From the NCBI GenBank assembly GCA_052384575.1, contig JBQSUQ010000002.1: a stretch of 54,379 nucleotides of DNA; one strand, 5' to 3'. The notes beneath the pieces were generated by a model. That model had not been told where the DNA came from, ran no database searches, and saw only the letters and a list, made by a program, of their open reading frames with translations. Positions 33,317-41,323 of the stretch are shown here, one piece after another. Numbering within the stretch: position 1 is the first letter of the stretch; every line of letters starts with the position of its first letter. This stretch comes from JBQSUQ01 sp052384575. Its GTDB lineage: Bacteria; Pseudomonadota; Gammaproteobacteria; Enterobacterales; Pasteurellaceae. The position numbers and the translations under genes are program-made.

Positions 33317-34972
33317 TTAACAATCCTGTCTGCCAAATTCCTCTTTACGCAGAATTTGACGTACATTTTCCTCAAATTGAGCGAGCACTTGTTCGGCATC
33401 TTCTGGATCTTTTCCTTTGGCGTCCAAATAGAATTTGATTTTTGGCTCAGTACCTGATGGGCGAGCAATTAGACGACAACCATTTTCGAGCATAAAGACT
33501 AAAATATTACTTTGACGATCGGTTTTTTTATGGTCTAAGAATTGACTGACTTTAACTTCGCCAATTTGCATTGGTGGATTGTCGCGAAGTGCGGTCATTA
33601 ATTTCGCAATTTTACTCACATCATCCACACGAATTGAAATTTGTCCGCTGATGAAAGCACCAAAGGTTTGCATAAATTCTGCTGCGTAGTCTGCTAAGGT
33701 TTTGCTTTGTTTTTTCAAATAACACAATAAATCTAAGAACATAATGGCAGCGGAAATACCGTCTTTATCACGTACTTTGTCAGGATCTACTAAATAGCCT
33801 AATGCTTCTTCAAAACCAAATAATAAGCCATTTACTTTGCCGATATATTTAAAACCAGTCAGAGTTTCTTCAGATTGTAGGTCGTATTTTTTGGCGATTT
33901 CAGCTAATGCAGGTGAAGAAACGAGAGAACAGGCTAAAATGCCTTTTTTGCCCTGTGCTTGATATTGTTTGGCTAAATACCAGCCTAAGAAACAACCAAT
34001 CATATTGCCATGTAAGGCTTTCCAATTGCCTTGTGAATCAGGCACCGCCACAGCTAAACGGTCTGCATCAGGGTCGTTTGCAATAATCAATTCCGCATTT
34101 TTCGCTTTAGCTAATTCAATGGCTAAATCTAATGCGCCTTTTTCTTCAGGGTTAGGGAATGCAACTGTTGGGAAAGTGCCGTCAGGCCATACTTGCTCTG
34201 CAACAATAGTGGGTTGTGGTAAACCTGCTTTAGCCAAGGTTTTACTAAATACTTCATAGCCGACACCATGCATGGCGGTATAAATATAGTTAATATCTGT
34301 TTTTGGTTCTTTGGCAATAGCCGCTGTTTTTTCAATATAAGAGTCAACCACTTTGTCGCATAGTACGCTGTAATCATCACTGCGAGGTAAATCGTTGATT
34401 GAACCCATTGCCACTTTATCGATTAATTGAGCAATATCCTTGTCCGCAGGCGAAACGATTTGACCACCACCATTGGCTTTGCCCAAGTACACTTTATAAC
34501 CGTTATCTTCTGGTGGGTTATGGCTTGCTGTCACCATAACACCAGCAGTGGTGTCCAAATAGTTGATCGCATAAGCAAGCACTGGAGTTGGCAATTTACG
34601 CGGTAATAAATAGGTTTTGATACCTGCACCAGCCATAATTTCAGCGGTATCACGTGCGAAAACATCGGAGTTTTTACGTCCATCATAACCAATCACAATA
34701 GAAGGCTCGTTGTCGTAGCCTTTTAAGTATTCCGCTAATCCGCCAGCGGCTTGGGCAACTAATACGCGGTTCATTCCCATAGATCCCGCTTGTAAAGGCC
34801 CACGTAAGCCTGCAGTGCCAAATTGTAAACGCCCATCAAAGCGGTTGTTTAATTCTGTTTTGGCTTTTTCATTGCCCGCTTTCACTTCTGAGATTAATTG
34901 TTCGAGTTCTGTTCGGGTTTCTACATCGGGATCTTGTGCTAACCAAGTTTGCGCGAGGGTAAGGATGTCCAT
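33317..34972 (-). CDS. Phosphohexomutase (phosphoglucomutase/phosphomannomutase family)
   Basis: Alpha-D-phosphohexomutase family enzyme that moves phosphate between C1 and C6 of glucose or mannose. Domain signatures in order: active Ser loop VMVTASHNPPEDNGYKV, metal loop ANDPDADRLAVAV, sugar loop GFEEALGYL, and phosphate loop ARPSGTEPKIKFYL. Length is 551 residues, the size of the PgcA/YhxB-type subgroup rather than E. coli Pgm. Next to galactose genes, glucose-1-phosphate to glucose-6-phosphate conversion would complete the route into glycolysis; that link is inference. Known names in this group are pgm, manB or yhxB. Confidence 0.88.
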   Translation of the reverse strand: MDILTLAQTWLAQDPDVETRTELEQLISEVKAGNEKAKTELNNRFDGRLQFGTAGLRGPLQAGSMGMNRVLVAQAAGGLAEYLKGYDNEPSIVIGYDGRKNSDVFARDTAEIMAGAGIKTYLLPRKLPTPVLAYAINYLDTTAGVMVTASHNPPEDNGYKVYLGKANGGGQIVSPADKDIAQLIDKVAMGSINDLPRSDDYSVLCDKVVDSYIEKTAAIAKEPKTDINYIYTAMHGVGYEVFSKTLAKAGLPQPTIVAEQVWPDGTFPTVAFPNPEEKGALDLAIELAKAKNAELIIANDPDADRLAVAVPDSQGNWKALHGNMIGCFLGWYLAKQYQAQGKKGILACSLVSSPALAEIAKKYDLQSEETLTGFKYIGKVNGLLFGFEEALGYLVDPDKVRDKDGISAAIMFLDLLCYLKKQSKTLADYAAEFMQTFGAFISGQISIRVDDVSKIAKLMTALRDNPPMQIGEVKVSQFLDHKKTDRQSNILVFMLENGCRLIARPSGTEPKIKFYLDAKGKDPEDAEQVLAQFEENVRQILRKEEFGRQDC

Positions 34973-35043
34973 AAATGCCTCCTATAATCATGACAGACAA
35001 CGACATTGTAACTGAACAACGTGGAGAAAACACCTTATACATA

Positions 35044-35074
35044 AAAAAATAGCCGCAAAGTGCGGTCTATTTTT
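35044..35074 (-). terminator. Terminator of nhaA, built around an uptake sequence
   Basis: AAAAATAG-CCGC-AAAGT-GCGG-T-CTATTTTT forms a stem with one bulged T; the loop region includes an uptake core (AAGTGCGGT). It lies 14 bases past the nhaA stop. Confidence 0.75.
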
Positions 35075-35087
35075 AACAATTTTTTGT

Positions 35088-36266
35088 TTAGGCAGATTGC
35101 AATCTGTTTTTAGTACTGGCTTTTAATAATAAGAAACCAATGATTGCAGATAAGCAAGAACCTAATAAAATACCGAGACGAGAAAGTGTATTAATGGTAT
35201 CGTCAGTGTCGCCAATAAAGGCAAGACTTGCTAAGAACATCGACATGGTGAAACCGATACCACATAACACTGCGATCGCGAAAATCTGTTTAAAATTAAT
35301 CTGTTCTGGTAATTTCGCTAGCCCTAATTTAACGGAAAGGTAGCTAAAACCAAAAACCCCTAGCGGTTTGCCCACTAATAGACCTAGGCTAATACCTAGT
35401 GGCAAGGCAGAGAAAATGGTATTTAAATCCACATTACCTAAATAGACGCCCGCATTGGCAAAGGCAAAAAGTGGTAACACAAAGAAGGAACACCAAGGCG
35501 CCAAAATATGTTCGAAGCTGTGAAGTGGGCTGTTGCCTTCTTTATCTTTGAGTGGAATGCTAAAGCCAATAATGACACCAGCAAGAGTGGCGTGAACACC
35601 TGATTTTAATACAGCAGTCCAAAGAATTAAGCCCACAAATAAATAAGCACAAAGATGACCTACTTTGAGGCGATTTAGGATAATTAAACCAACAATGGCG
35701 GCAGCAGAAATAATGAGCGCGGTGCTACTTAAATCAGATGAGAAAAAGAGGGCGATAACCACAATGGCGCCTAGGTCGTCAATAATGGCTAAGGCAAGCA
35801 AGAATACTTTTAATGCGGGTGGCACCTGCTTACTTAATAAAGCAACAATTCCTAATGCAAAAGCGATATCTGTTGCCATCGGTATTGCCCAACCATCTGC
35901 AAGTTCAGGTTGATTATGAGTAAGAAGCCAATAGATTGCCGCAGGAATAATCATTCCGCCGATGGCCGCAAAAGCAGGGAAAATAGCTTGTTGATAGCTT
36001 GAAAGCGAGCCTTCTAGCATTTCACGTTTAACTTCCATTCCCACTAAGACGAAAAATACCGCCATAAACCCATCATTTATCCAATGAATAAGGGTTTTAT
36101 TGATAGCAAAGCTACCGATTTGCACTACGACGGGAATGTCTAAAAAATCAAAATAGAAAGGTTGTAAACCACTGTTAGCAAATAGCATAGCAAGTAGGGC
36201 AAAAGTGAATAATAAGATACCACTTGCTGATTCCATTTTAAAAAATCGTTGTAAATGAGCGAGCAT
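35088..36266 (-). CDS. nhaA: Na+/H+ antiporter NhaA
   Basis: Inner-membrane antiporter that exports Na+ for H+. Twelve hydrophobic segments can be traced. The ion-binding aspartate pair is in LALAIIDDLGAIVVIA and the upstream Asp in IPMATDIAFALG. I start at the ATG for MLAHLQRFFKMESASG (392 residues; AAAGG upstream), because the N-terminal FFKMESASGILL is the family start. A longer form from an upstream codon would add 14 hydrophobic residues not found in the family. Monocistronic. Confidence 0.95.
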   Translation of the reverse strand: MLAHLQRFFKMESASGILLFTFALLAMLFANSGLQPFYFDFLDIPVVVQIGSFAINKTLIHWINDGFMAVFFVLVGMEVKREMLEGSLSSYQQAIFPAFAAIGGMIIPAAIYWLLTHNQPELADGWAIPMATDIAFALGIVALLSKQVPPALKVFLLALAIIDDLGAIVVIALFFSSDLSSTALIISAAAIVGLIILNRLKVGHLCAYLFVGLILWTAVLKSGVHATLAGVIIGFSIPLKDKEGNSPLHSFEHILAPWCSFFVLPLFAFANAGVYLGNVDLNTIFSALPLGISLGLLVGKPLGVFGFSYLSVKLGLAKLPEQINFKQIFAIAVLCGIGFTMSMFLASLAFIGDTDDTINTLSRLGILLGSCLSAIIGFLLLKASTKNRLQSA

Positions 36267-36379
36267 AAAATACCTTTCAAAAATTAAAATAAACAAAAAT
36301 CCTACCATAAGTGTGGTGAATTTTGTAAAAATTTCGTTACTGCATGCTCATTATTTGAACGACTTTATTGAGCTAAATA

Positions 36380-36424
36380 AAAAGTGCAGTCAAAACTTAT
36401 GTTGTTTTAACCGCACTTTTTTAC
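36380..36424 (-). terminator. Terminator of cysS, imperfect inverted uptake pair
   Basis: AAAAGTGCAGTCAAAAC pairs with GTTTTAACCGCACTTTT around TTATGTT, with an internal mismatch where one arm has the variant AAGTGCAGT instead of AAGTGCGGT. A and T tracts flank it. Confidence 0.7.
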
Positions 36425-36434
36425 TCATTTTTCT

Positions 36435-37814
36435 TTATTGACGGCGCCAAGTGGTTCCGTTTGGACCATCTTCTAATACAATGCCCATTTCAGTCAACTG
36501 ATTGCGTGCTGCGTCGGCGGTTGCCCAATCTTTTGCGGCGCGCGCATCGTTACGTTGCTTGATTAATGCTTCAATTTTTGCTACTTCATCATCTGCGGCT
36601 TCACCTTGTAAGAAGGTTTCAGGATCTTGTTCAAGTAAACCTAATACACCTGCGAGCTCTTTCAAACGTGTGGCTAATTTATCGGCTTGTTGTGCATTTT
36701 CAGTTTTTAACTTATTGATTTCACGTGCTAATTCAAATAATACGGCTAAAGCGCCCGGGGTGTTGAAATCGTCATCCATCGCTTCTTTGAACGCGACAAC
36801 ATATTGATCTTCTTTTTCAATTTCAGCTGCTGTATTGCAACCTCTTAATGCGGTATAAAGGCGTTCCAATGCTTTACGGGCTAACCCAATATTTTCTTCA
36901 CTATAATCTAATAAGCTGCGGTATTGCGCTGTTAAGAAGAAATAGCGCACGCTTTCGCAATCGTATTTGCTCAAAATATCGCGGATAGTGAAGAAGTTAT
37001 TGAGCGATTTTGACATTTTTTCTTCATTAATGGTCAACATACCTGTGTGTAGCCAATAATTGACATAGTCGCCATCATGGGCACAGCAAGATTGTGCGAT
37101 TTCATTTTCATGATGTGGGAACATTAGGTCCGAGCCACCACCATGAATATCAAAATGATTGCCTAATTCTTTACTGTTCATTGCGGAACATTCAATGTGC
37201 CAACCTGGACGACCTTTTCCCCATGGGCTGTCCCAACTTGGTTCATTTGGTTTGGACATTTTCCATAACACGAAATCCATTGGATTTTTCTTCACTGATT
37301 TAATTTCAACTCTTGCGCCAGCTTGCAATTGTTCCAAATTTTGACGTGATAATCTGCCATATTGTTGATAGCTTTCCACGTCAAACATAACATCGCCATC
37401 TTTTGCAACATAGGCGTGCCCTCGTTTGATTAATGCTTCGACCATCGCGATAATTTCGGCAATATGCTGCGTTGCTCGTGGTTCGACATCTGGACGCAAA
37501 ATATTTAACGCATCAAAATCTTTGTGCATTTCCGCAATCATACGATCCACAAGTTGATCGCAGCTTTCATTGTTTTCTAACGCACGTTTAATAATTTTAT
37601 CGTCCACATCGGTAATATTGCGCACATAACGTAGGTTGTAACCTAAATAACGTAGATAGCGTGCAATCACATCAAAAGAAACAAATGTTCTACCATGACC
37701 AAAATGGCATAAATCATAAACCGTTACCCCACAAACATACATACCGACTTGTTGAGGATTGATTGGCTTGAATTCTTGTTTTTCGCGAGTAAGGGTATTG
37801 AAAATTTTTAACAT
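36435..37814 (-). CDS. cysS: Cysteinyl-tRNA synthetase
   Basis: Class I synthetase charging tRNA-Cys. The HIGH-like motif is HFGHGRTFVSFD, the KMSKS motif is EEKMSKSLNNF, and Zn ligands are Cys28 (YVCGVTVYD), the Cys in WHIECSAMN and His/Glu in PHHENEIAQS. Length is 459 residues (461 in E. coli). Monocistronic and divergent from ppiB; this pair is next to each other in several Pasteurellaceae. Confidence 0.97.
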   Translation of the reverse strand: MLKIFNTLTREKQEFKPINPQQVGMYVCGVTVYDLCHFGHGRTFVSFDVIARYLRYLGYNLRYVRNITDVDDKIIKRALENNESCDQLVDRMIAEMHKDFDALNILRPDVEPRATQHIAEIIAMVEALIKRGHAYVAKDGDVMFDVESYQQYGRLSRQNLEQLQAGARVEIKSVKKNPMDFVLWKMSKPNEPSWDSPWGKGRPGWHIECSAMNSKELGNHFDIHGGGSDLMFPHHENEIAQSCCAHDGDYVNYWLHTGMLTINEEKMSKSLNNFFTIRDILSKYDCESVRYFFLTAQYRSLLDYSEENIGLARKALERLYTALRGCNTAAEIEKEDQYVVAFKEAMDDDFNTPGALAVLFELAREINKLKTENAQQADKLATRLKELAGVLGLLEQDPETFLQGEAADDEVAKIEALIKQRNDARAAKDWATADAARNQLTEMGIVLEDGPNGTTWRRQ

Positions 37815-37972
37815 TGTATATTCTCGTTTATGGGGTTGTTATTCGATTTAAAAGATGAAATAGAAAATTCGTTAATTTTGCACCGCACTTTATAGCACTC
37901 ATTTGCAATTTATGGAATAATGCTTGCCGATATTTTGTAAAATAATTATGGGTAACAACAAAGGAAAATAGA

Positions 37973-38482
37973 ATGGTTACATTACATACTAATTTTGGCG
38001 ATATTAAAATTGCATTAAACCACGAAAAAGCACCGATTACAGCGGAAAACTTTTTGAATTATTGCAAATCGGGTTTCTATAATAACACAATTTTCCATCG
38101 AGTTATTGATGGATTTATGATCCAAGGTGGTGGTATGGAAGCTGGATTAAAGGAAAAAAATACCAATACGCCAATCCAAAACGAAGCAAACAATCGTTTG
38201 AGCAATAAACGTGGTACTATCGCAATGGCACGTACCAGCGATCCACATTCTGCAACAGCACAATTCTTTATCAATGTAGCTGACAATACATTCTTAGATT
38301 ATCGTTCAAAAGAAATGTTTGGTCGCGAAGTAGTGCAAGAATGGGGTTATGCAGTCTTCGGCGAAGTCGTTGAAGGTATGGATGTGGTTGATAAAATCAA
38401 ATCAGTTAAAACCGGCAATGCAGGTTTCCACCAAGATGTACCAAAAGAAGATGTGGTCATCACTAGCGTGACAGTGGAATAG
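37973..38482 (+). CDS. ppiB: Cytosolic peptidyl-prolyl cis-trans isomerase B (cyclophilin)
   Basis: Cyclophilin catalysing proline isomerisation. No signal peptide: it starts MVTLHTNFGDIKIALNHEKA. Active-site segments are IFHRVIDGFMIQGGGM (Arg, Phe, Met, Gln) and AMARTSDPHSATAQFFINV. Length is 169 residues (164 in E. coli PpiB). AAAGGAAAAT provides the ribosome site. A secreted paralogue lies 0.6 kb downstream. Confidence 0.96.
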   Translation: MVTLHTNFGDIKIALNHEKAPITAENFLNYCKSGFYNNTIFHRVIDGFMIQGGGMEAGLKEKNTNTPIQNEANNRLSNKRGTIAMARTSDPHSATAQFFINVADNTFLDYRSKEMFGREVVQEWGYAVFGEVVEGMDVVDKIKSVKTGNAGFHQDVPKEDVVITSVTVE

Positions 38483-38490
38483 CCTTAGAG

Positions 38491-38568
38491 GCTAGCTCTT
38501 TTAAGAGTAAGCGATATTGTTCACTTTATAGAGCAATATTCTAATTTTGAAACAATAGAAGAGCTAGC
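38491..38568. repeat. Nested inverted-repeat element after ppiB
   Basis: Outer arms GCTAGCTCTT (38491-38500) and AAGAGCTAGC (38559-38568) are perfect complements. Inside them ATATTGTTC (38514-38522) and GAGCAATAT (38531-38539) pair at 8 of 9 (one G-U). The whole forms a 78-base symmetrical structure just after the ppiB stop, with no T run. It may be a structured RNA, a 3' stabiliser, or a remnant of a small mobile element. Confidence 0.5.
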
Positions 38569-38615
38569 TAAACATAATTCGGTAGAAAATCCTTTAAAAC
38601 GTGAGGAAAAAACAG

Positions 38616-38948
38616 ATGAAGCTTAAAACAATAATAATTTCAACTTTATTTGCTTTAGGATTAACTGCTTGTAACGACTCAGCAGATATTAGTGGAACAT
38701 ATTCAAATGATGAAAAACAAAATTTGACTATCAATAAAAGTGAAGATGGTAAAAAATTTGTTTTAAGTACAAGAATTACTATCAAGGCAATAATTAGTGG
38801 AAAAGAACAGCTGGCTCCCTATAAAGTCGTTGTTTATAAGAAAGAAAATTCATTATACGATTTAAGTGATGATAGCTTAGTGGGTACGATAGATAAAGAT
38901 CAATTCACTTTATCTAAAAACGGAAAAGTGTATAAAAAGAAAATTTAG
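38616..38948 (+). CDS. Small hypothetical lipoprotein
   Basis: A 110-residue lipoprotein: signal peptide with lipobox LTAC (lipidated Cys19), then a Lys/Ser/Asp-rich beta-like mature part containing SGTYSNDEKQNLTINKSEDG. The residue after Cys is Asn, not Asp, so outer-membrane sorting is expected by the Lol rule. The ATG at 38616 is chosen because GAGGAAAA lies 8 bases before it; a GTG five codons upstream is inside that site. It is AT-richer than its neighbours and separates two cyclophilin genes. No recognised family; function unknown. Confidence 0.72.
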   Translation: MKLKTIIISTLFALGLTACNDSADISGTYSNDEKQNLTINKSEDGKKFVLSTRITIKAIISGKEQLAPYKVVVYKKENSLYDLSDDSLVGTIDKDQFTLSKNGKVYKKKI

Positions 38949-39008
38949 TTTAGCAGACTAAAACTCTTTCTTGTGAATAAAAAAGAGCCTTAAATAGTAT
39001 ATTACATA

Positions 39009-39032
39009 GGGCGTAGCAAATACGCCTTTTTT
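39009..39032 (+). terminator. Terminator of the lipoprotein gene
   Basis: GGCGTA-GCAAA-TACGCC followed by six T residues, 62 bases after the lipoprotein stop and upstream of the secreted cyclophilin gene. Confidence 0.78.
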
Positions 39033-39054
39033 ATTTGATGTGAAGAACAATAAG

Positions 39055-39612
39055 ATGAAAACCTTTAAAATTTTGACCGCACTTTCAAGTTTGTTATTGG
39101 CATTTTCAGTGTATGCGAAAGAGGTTACTTTGCATACGAATTTAGGCGATATTAAATTGTCGTTAGATGAAAAAAATGCACCAATTTCCACCCAAAACTT
39201 TATTCATTATGCACAAAGTGGTTTTTATGATGGATTAATTTTTCATCGTGTTATTGATGATTTTATGATTCAAGGTGGTGGTTTTGATGCGCAAATGAAT
39301 CAGAAAAGAGCTACAGCAACAATCAAAAATGAAGCCAATAATGGATTGAAAAATGCCCGAGGAACCATTGCGATGGCGCGCACTTCGGATCCTCATTCAG
39401 CAACCTCGCAATTCTTTATTAATTTGAAAGATAACGACTTTCTGAATTTTACCAGTGAAACCAATCAAGGTTGGGGATATGCTGTTTTTGGTAACGTAAT
39501 TGCCGGCATGGATGTTGTGGATAAAATTACGAAAGTCAAAACGGGTTATGCAGGTATGCACCGCGATGTGCCAAAAGAAGCCATTGTGATTCAGTCGGTG
39601 ACGGTGGAATAA
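39055..39612 (+). CDS. Periplasmic peptidyl-prolyl cis-trans isomerase (PpiA-like cyclophilin)
   Basis: Exported cyclophilin. A signal peptide (residues 1-22, KTFKILTALSSLLLAFSVYA) precedes KEVTLHTNLGDIKLSLDEKNA. The active-site segments IFHRVIDDFMIQGGGF and AMARTSDPHSATSQFFINL match ppiB nearly residue for residue, so this is a close paralogue that gained an export signal. Length is 185 residues. I use the ATG at 39055; a GTG five codons earlier is less likely. An uptake sequence encodes part of the signal peptide (TALS). Its stop overlaps the yjjV start in TAATG. Confidence 0.88.
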   Translation: MKTFKILTALSSLLLAFSVYAKEVTLHTNLGDIKLSLDEKNAPISTQNFIHYAQSGFYDGLIFHRVIDDFMIQGGGFDAQMNQKRATATIKNEANNGLKNARGTIAMARTSDPHSATSQFFINLKDNDFLNFTSETNQGWGYAVFGNVIAGMDVVDKITKVKTGYAGMHRDVPKEAIVIQSVTVE

Positions 39613-40400
39613 TGCCTTTTTTTGATACTCACACACATCTTGATTATTTGCAACAAGAAACAGGTGAGTCTCTTGAGCAGCTATTGCAATCAGCAATGGC
39701 TGCCGATGTGGAACGAATATTGATCGTTGCAGTATTGGCGCGCGATTTCAAAAAGATCCAAAAAATGACCGCACTTTATCCCGCACAGTTGCGTTATGGT
39801 TTGGGATTGCATCCACTTTATATCCAACAACATCAAACAGAAGATTTGGATATCCTTGCACAGCAACTTGCCCAACAAGCCGAGCATTGTACTGCTGTAG
39901 CAGAAATTGGTTTAGAACGTGCTGTACCTGAATTGTTGTCGCCAGATCTTTGGCGGAAGCAATGTGATTTCTTTGATGCACAGTTGCAATTAGCAAAGCA
40001 ATATCAGTTACCTATTAATGTGCATAGTCGTAAGGCGCATGATCAAGTTTTTACTTTCCTTAAACGAATTGCGTTGTCGAAAACAGGCGTTATTCATGGT
40101 TTTGCGGGCAGCTATGAACAAGCCAAACGCTTGGTAGATTTAGGTTATAAAATTGGTGTTGGAGGTACTATTAGTTATCAACGAGCCAATAAAACTCGTG
40201 AAACCATTGCTAAATTGCCATTGGATTGTTTATTGTTAGAAACGGATAGCCCTGATATGCCTGTCTTTGGTTTTCAAGGGCAAGTCAATCGCCCTGAACG
40301 TATTGCTCATATTTTTCAACATCTTTGCCAATTGAGAAAAGAAGATCCTGAATTTATCGCTCAGCAGATTTGGCAAACTTCACTTCATCTATTTGATTAA
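39612..40400 (+). CDS. yjjV: TatD-family metal-dependent hydrolase YjjV
   Basis: Amidohydrolase-fold metal enzyme of the TatD group; TatD relatives act as DNases, and the physiological role of YjjV is not settled. Metal-binding motifs: FFDTHTHLDYL at the start, LGLHPLY, AEIGLER, INVHSRKAHDQ (His), VIHGFAGSYEQA (His) and LLETDSPDMPVFG (Asp). Length is 262 residues (259 in E. coli). It is coupled to the secreted cyclophilin by a one-base overlap and overlaps convergent dusC by 4 bases. Confidence 0.92.
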   Translation: MPFFDTHTHLDYLQQETGESLEQLLQSAMAADVERILIVAVLARDFKKIQKMTALYPAQLRYGLGLHPLYIQQHQTEDLDILAQQLAQQAEHCTAVAEIGLERAVPELLSPDLWRKQCDFFDAQLQLAKQYQLPINVHSRKAHDQVFTFLKRIALSKTGVIHGFAGSYEQAKRLVDLGYKIGVGGTISYQRANKTRETIAKLPLDCLLLETDSPDMPVFGFQGQVNRPERIAHIFQHLCQLRKEDPEFIAQQIWQTSLHLFD

Positions 40401-41323
40401 CCTAATTTTTGGCGTAAATCATCCGCACTTTGACAGGTTTTAATTTGTTCAAAAGTGATTGTTGCTTCAGGATAGACCTTTTTCAAATATTGCAGCCATT
40501 GTTTGATTCGCGCGATATGGTAAAAACCACTATCATGAATATTTTCCATTTGCGCATATTGTTGCAGCAACTCGTAAACTCGTAACCAAGGCATGATGGG
40601 ATGATTATGCTTCACCACCAAACTCAAATTTGGCGTGTTTAATGCCCCTCGTCCTATCATTAAATCTTGACAGCCTGTCACTTGTAAGCAAGTTTGCCCA
40701 TCTTGCCAATCCCAAATTTCGCCATTGGCGATCACTGGAATGGATAAGGTTTGACGTACTTTCGCAATTTGTTGCCAATTTATACGATCTGCTTTGTAAC
40801 CATCCATTTTTGTTCTGCCATGGATCGTAATTTCTGTTGCACCACCTTGTTGCACCGCATCTGCGATTTCAAAAGCTTGGGAAATGTCGTCCCACCCTAA
40901 CCGCACTTTAACGCTCACAGGCAAGTGAGTGTGTACTGCTTGACGAATTGCTTTTGTGGCTTGATAAATTAATTCTGGATTTTTTAATAAACTGGCACCA
41001 CCATTGCTACCATTGACGGTTTTAGAAGGGCAACCACAGTTTAAATCCACACCATGAGAACCTAATTCAATGGCGCGTTGTGCATTTTCGGCAAGCCATT
41101 CAGGAAATTGACCGAGCAATTGCACTCGCACAGGCGTGCCAGAAGGCGTTTTTCCGTCATTCTGCAATTCGGGCGCTAAACGATAGAACACTTTTTTAGG
41201 TAAGAGTTGATCAACTACCCGAACAAACTCGGAAATGCAGAGATCATAATCATTTACAGATGTGAGTAATTGGCGTACTAGCGGATCTAATACGCCTTGC
41301 ATAGGTGCAAGAATGACTCGCAA
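40397..41323 (-). CDS. dusC: tRNA-dihydrouridine(16) synthase DusC
   Basis: FMN-dependent reductase making dihydrouridine at position 16 of tRNA. TIM-barrel start MRVILAPMQGVLDPLVRQLL, catalytic Cys98 in LNCGCPSKTVNG, and the FMN-phosphate region VIANGEIWDW and LMIGRGALN. Length is 308 residues (315 in E. coli). The start codon is UUG, directly after the djlA stop codon in the same reading frame (UAA-UUG), so it must depend on coupled re-initiation or on an internal ribosome site in djlA. No other start fits the conserved N terminus. Confidence 0.93.
   Translation of the reverse strand: MRVILAPMQGVLDPLVRQLLTSVNDYDLCISEFVRVVDQLLPKKVFYRLAPELQNDGKTPSGTPVRVQLLGQFPEWLAENAQRAIELGSHGVDLNCGCPSKTVNGSNGGASLLKNPELIYQATKAIRQAVHTHLPVSVKVRLGWDDISQAFEIADAVQQGGATEITIHGRTKMDGYKADRINWQQIAKVRQTLSIPVIANGEIWDWQDGQTCLQVTGCQDLMIGRGALNTPNLSLVVKHNHPIMPWLRVYELLQQYAQMENIHDSGFYHIARIKQWLQYLKKVYPEATITFEQIKTCQSADDLRQKLG

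Noticed and set aside
38488..38626. Short open frame ending ...KREEKTDEA after ppiB
   Set aside because: No start codon and it runs across a clear dyad element; kept only as a possible remnant in the findings.
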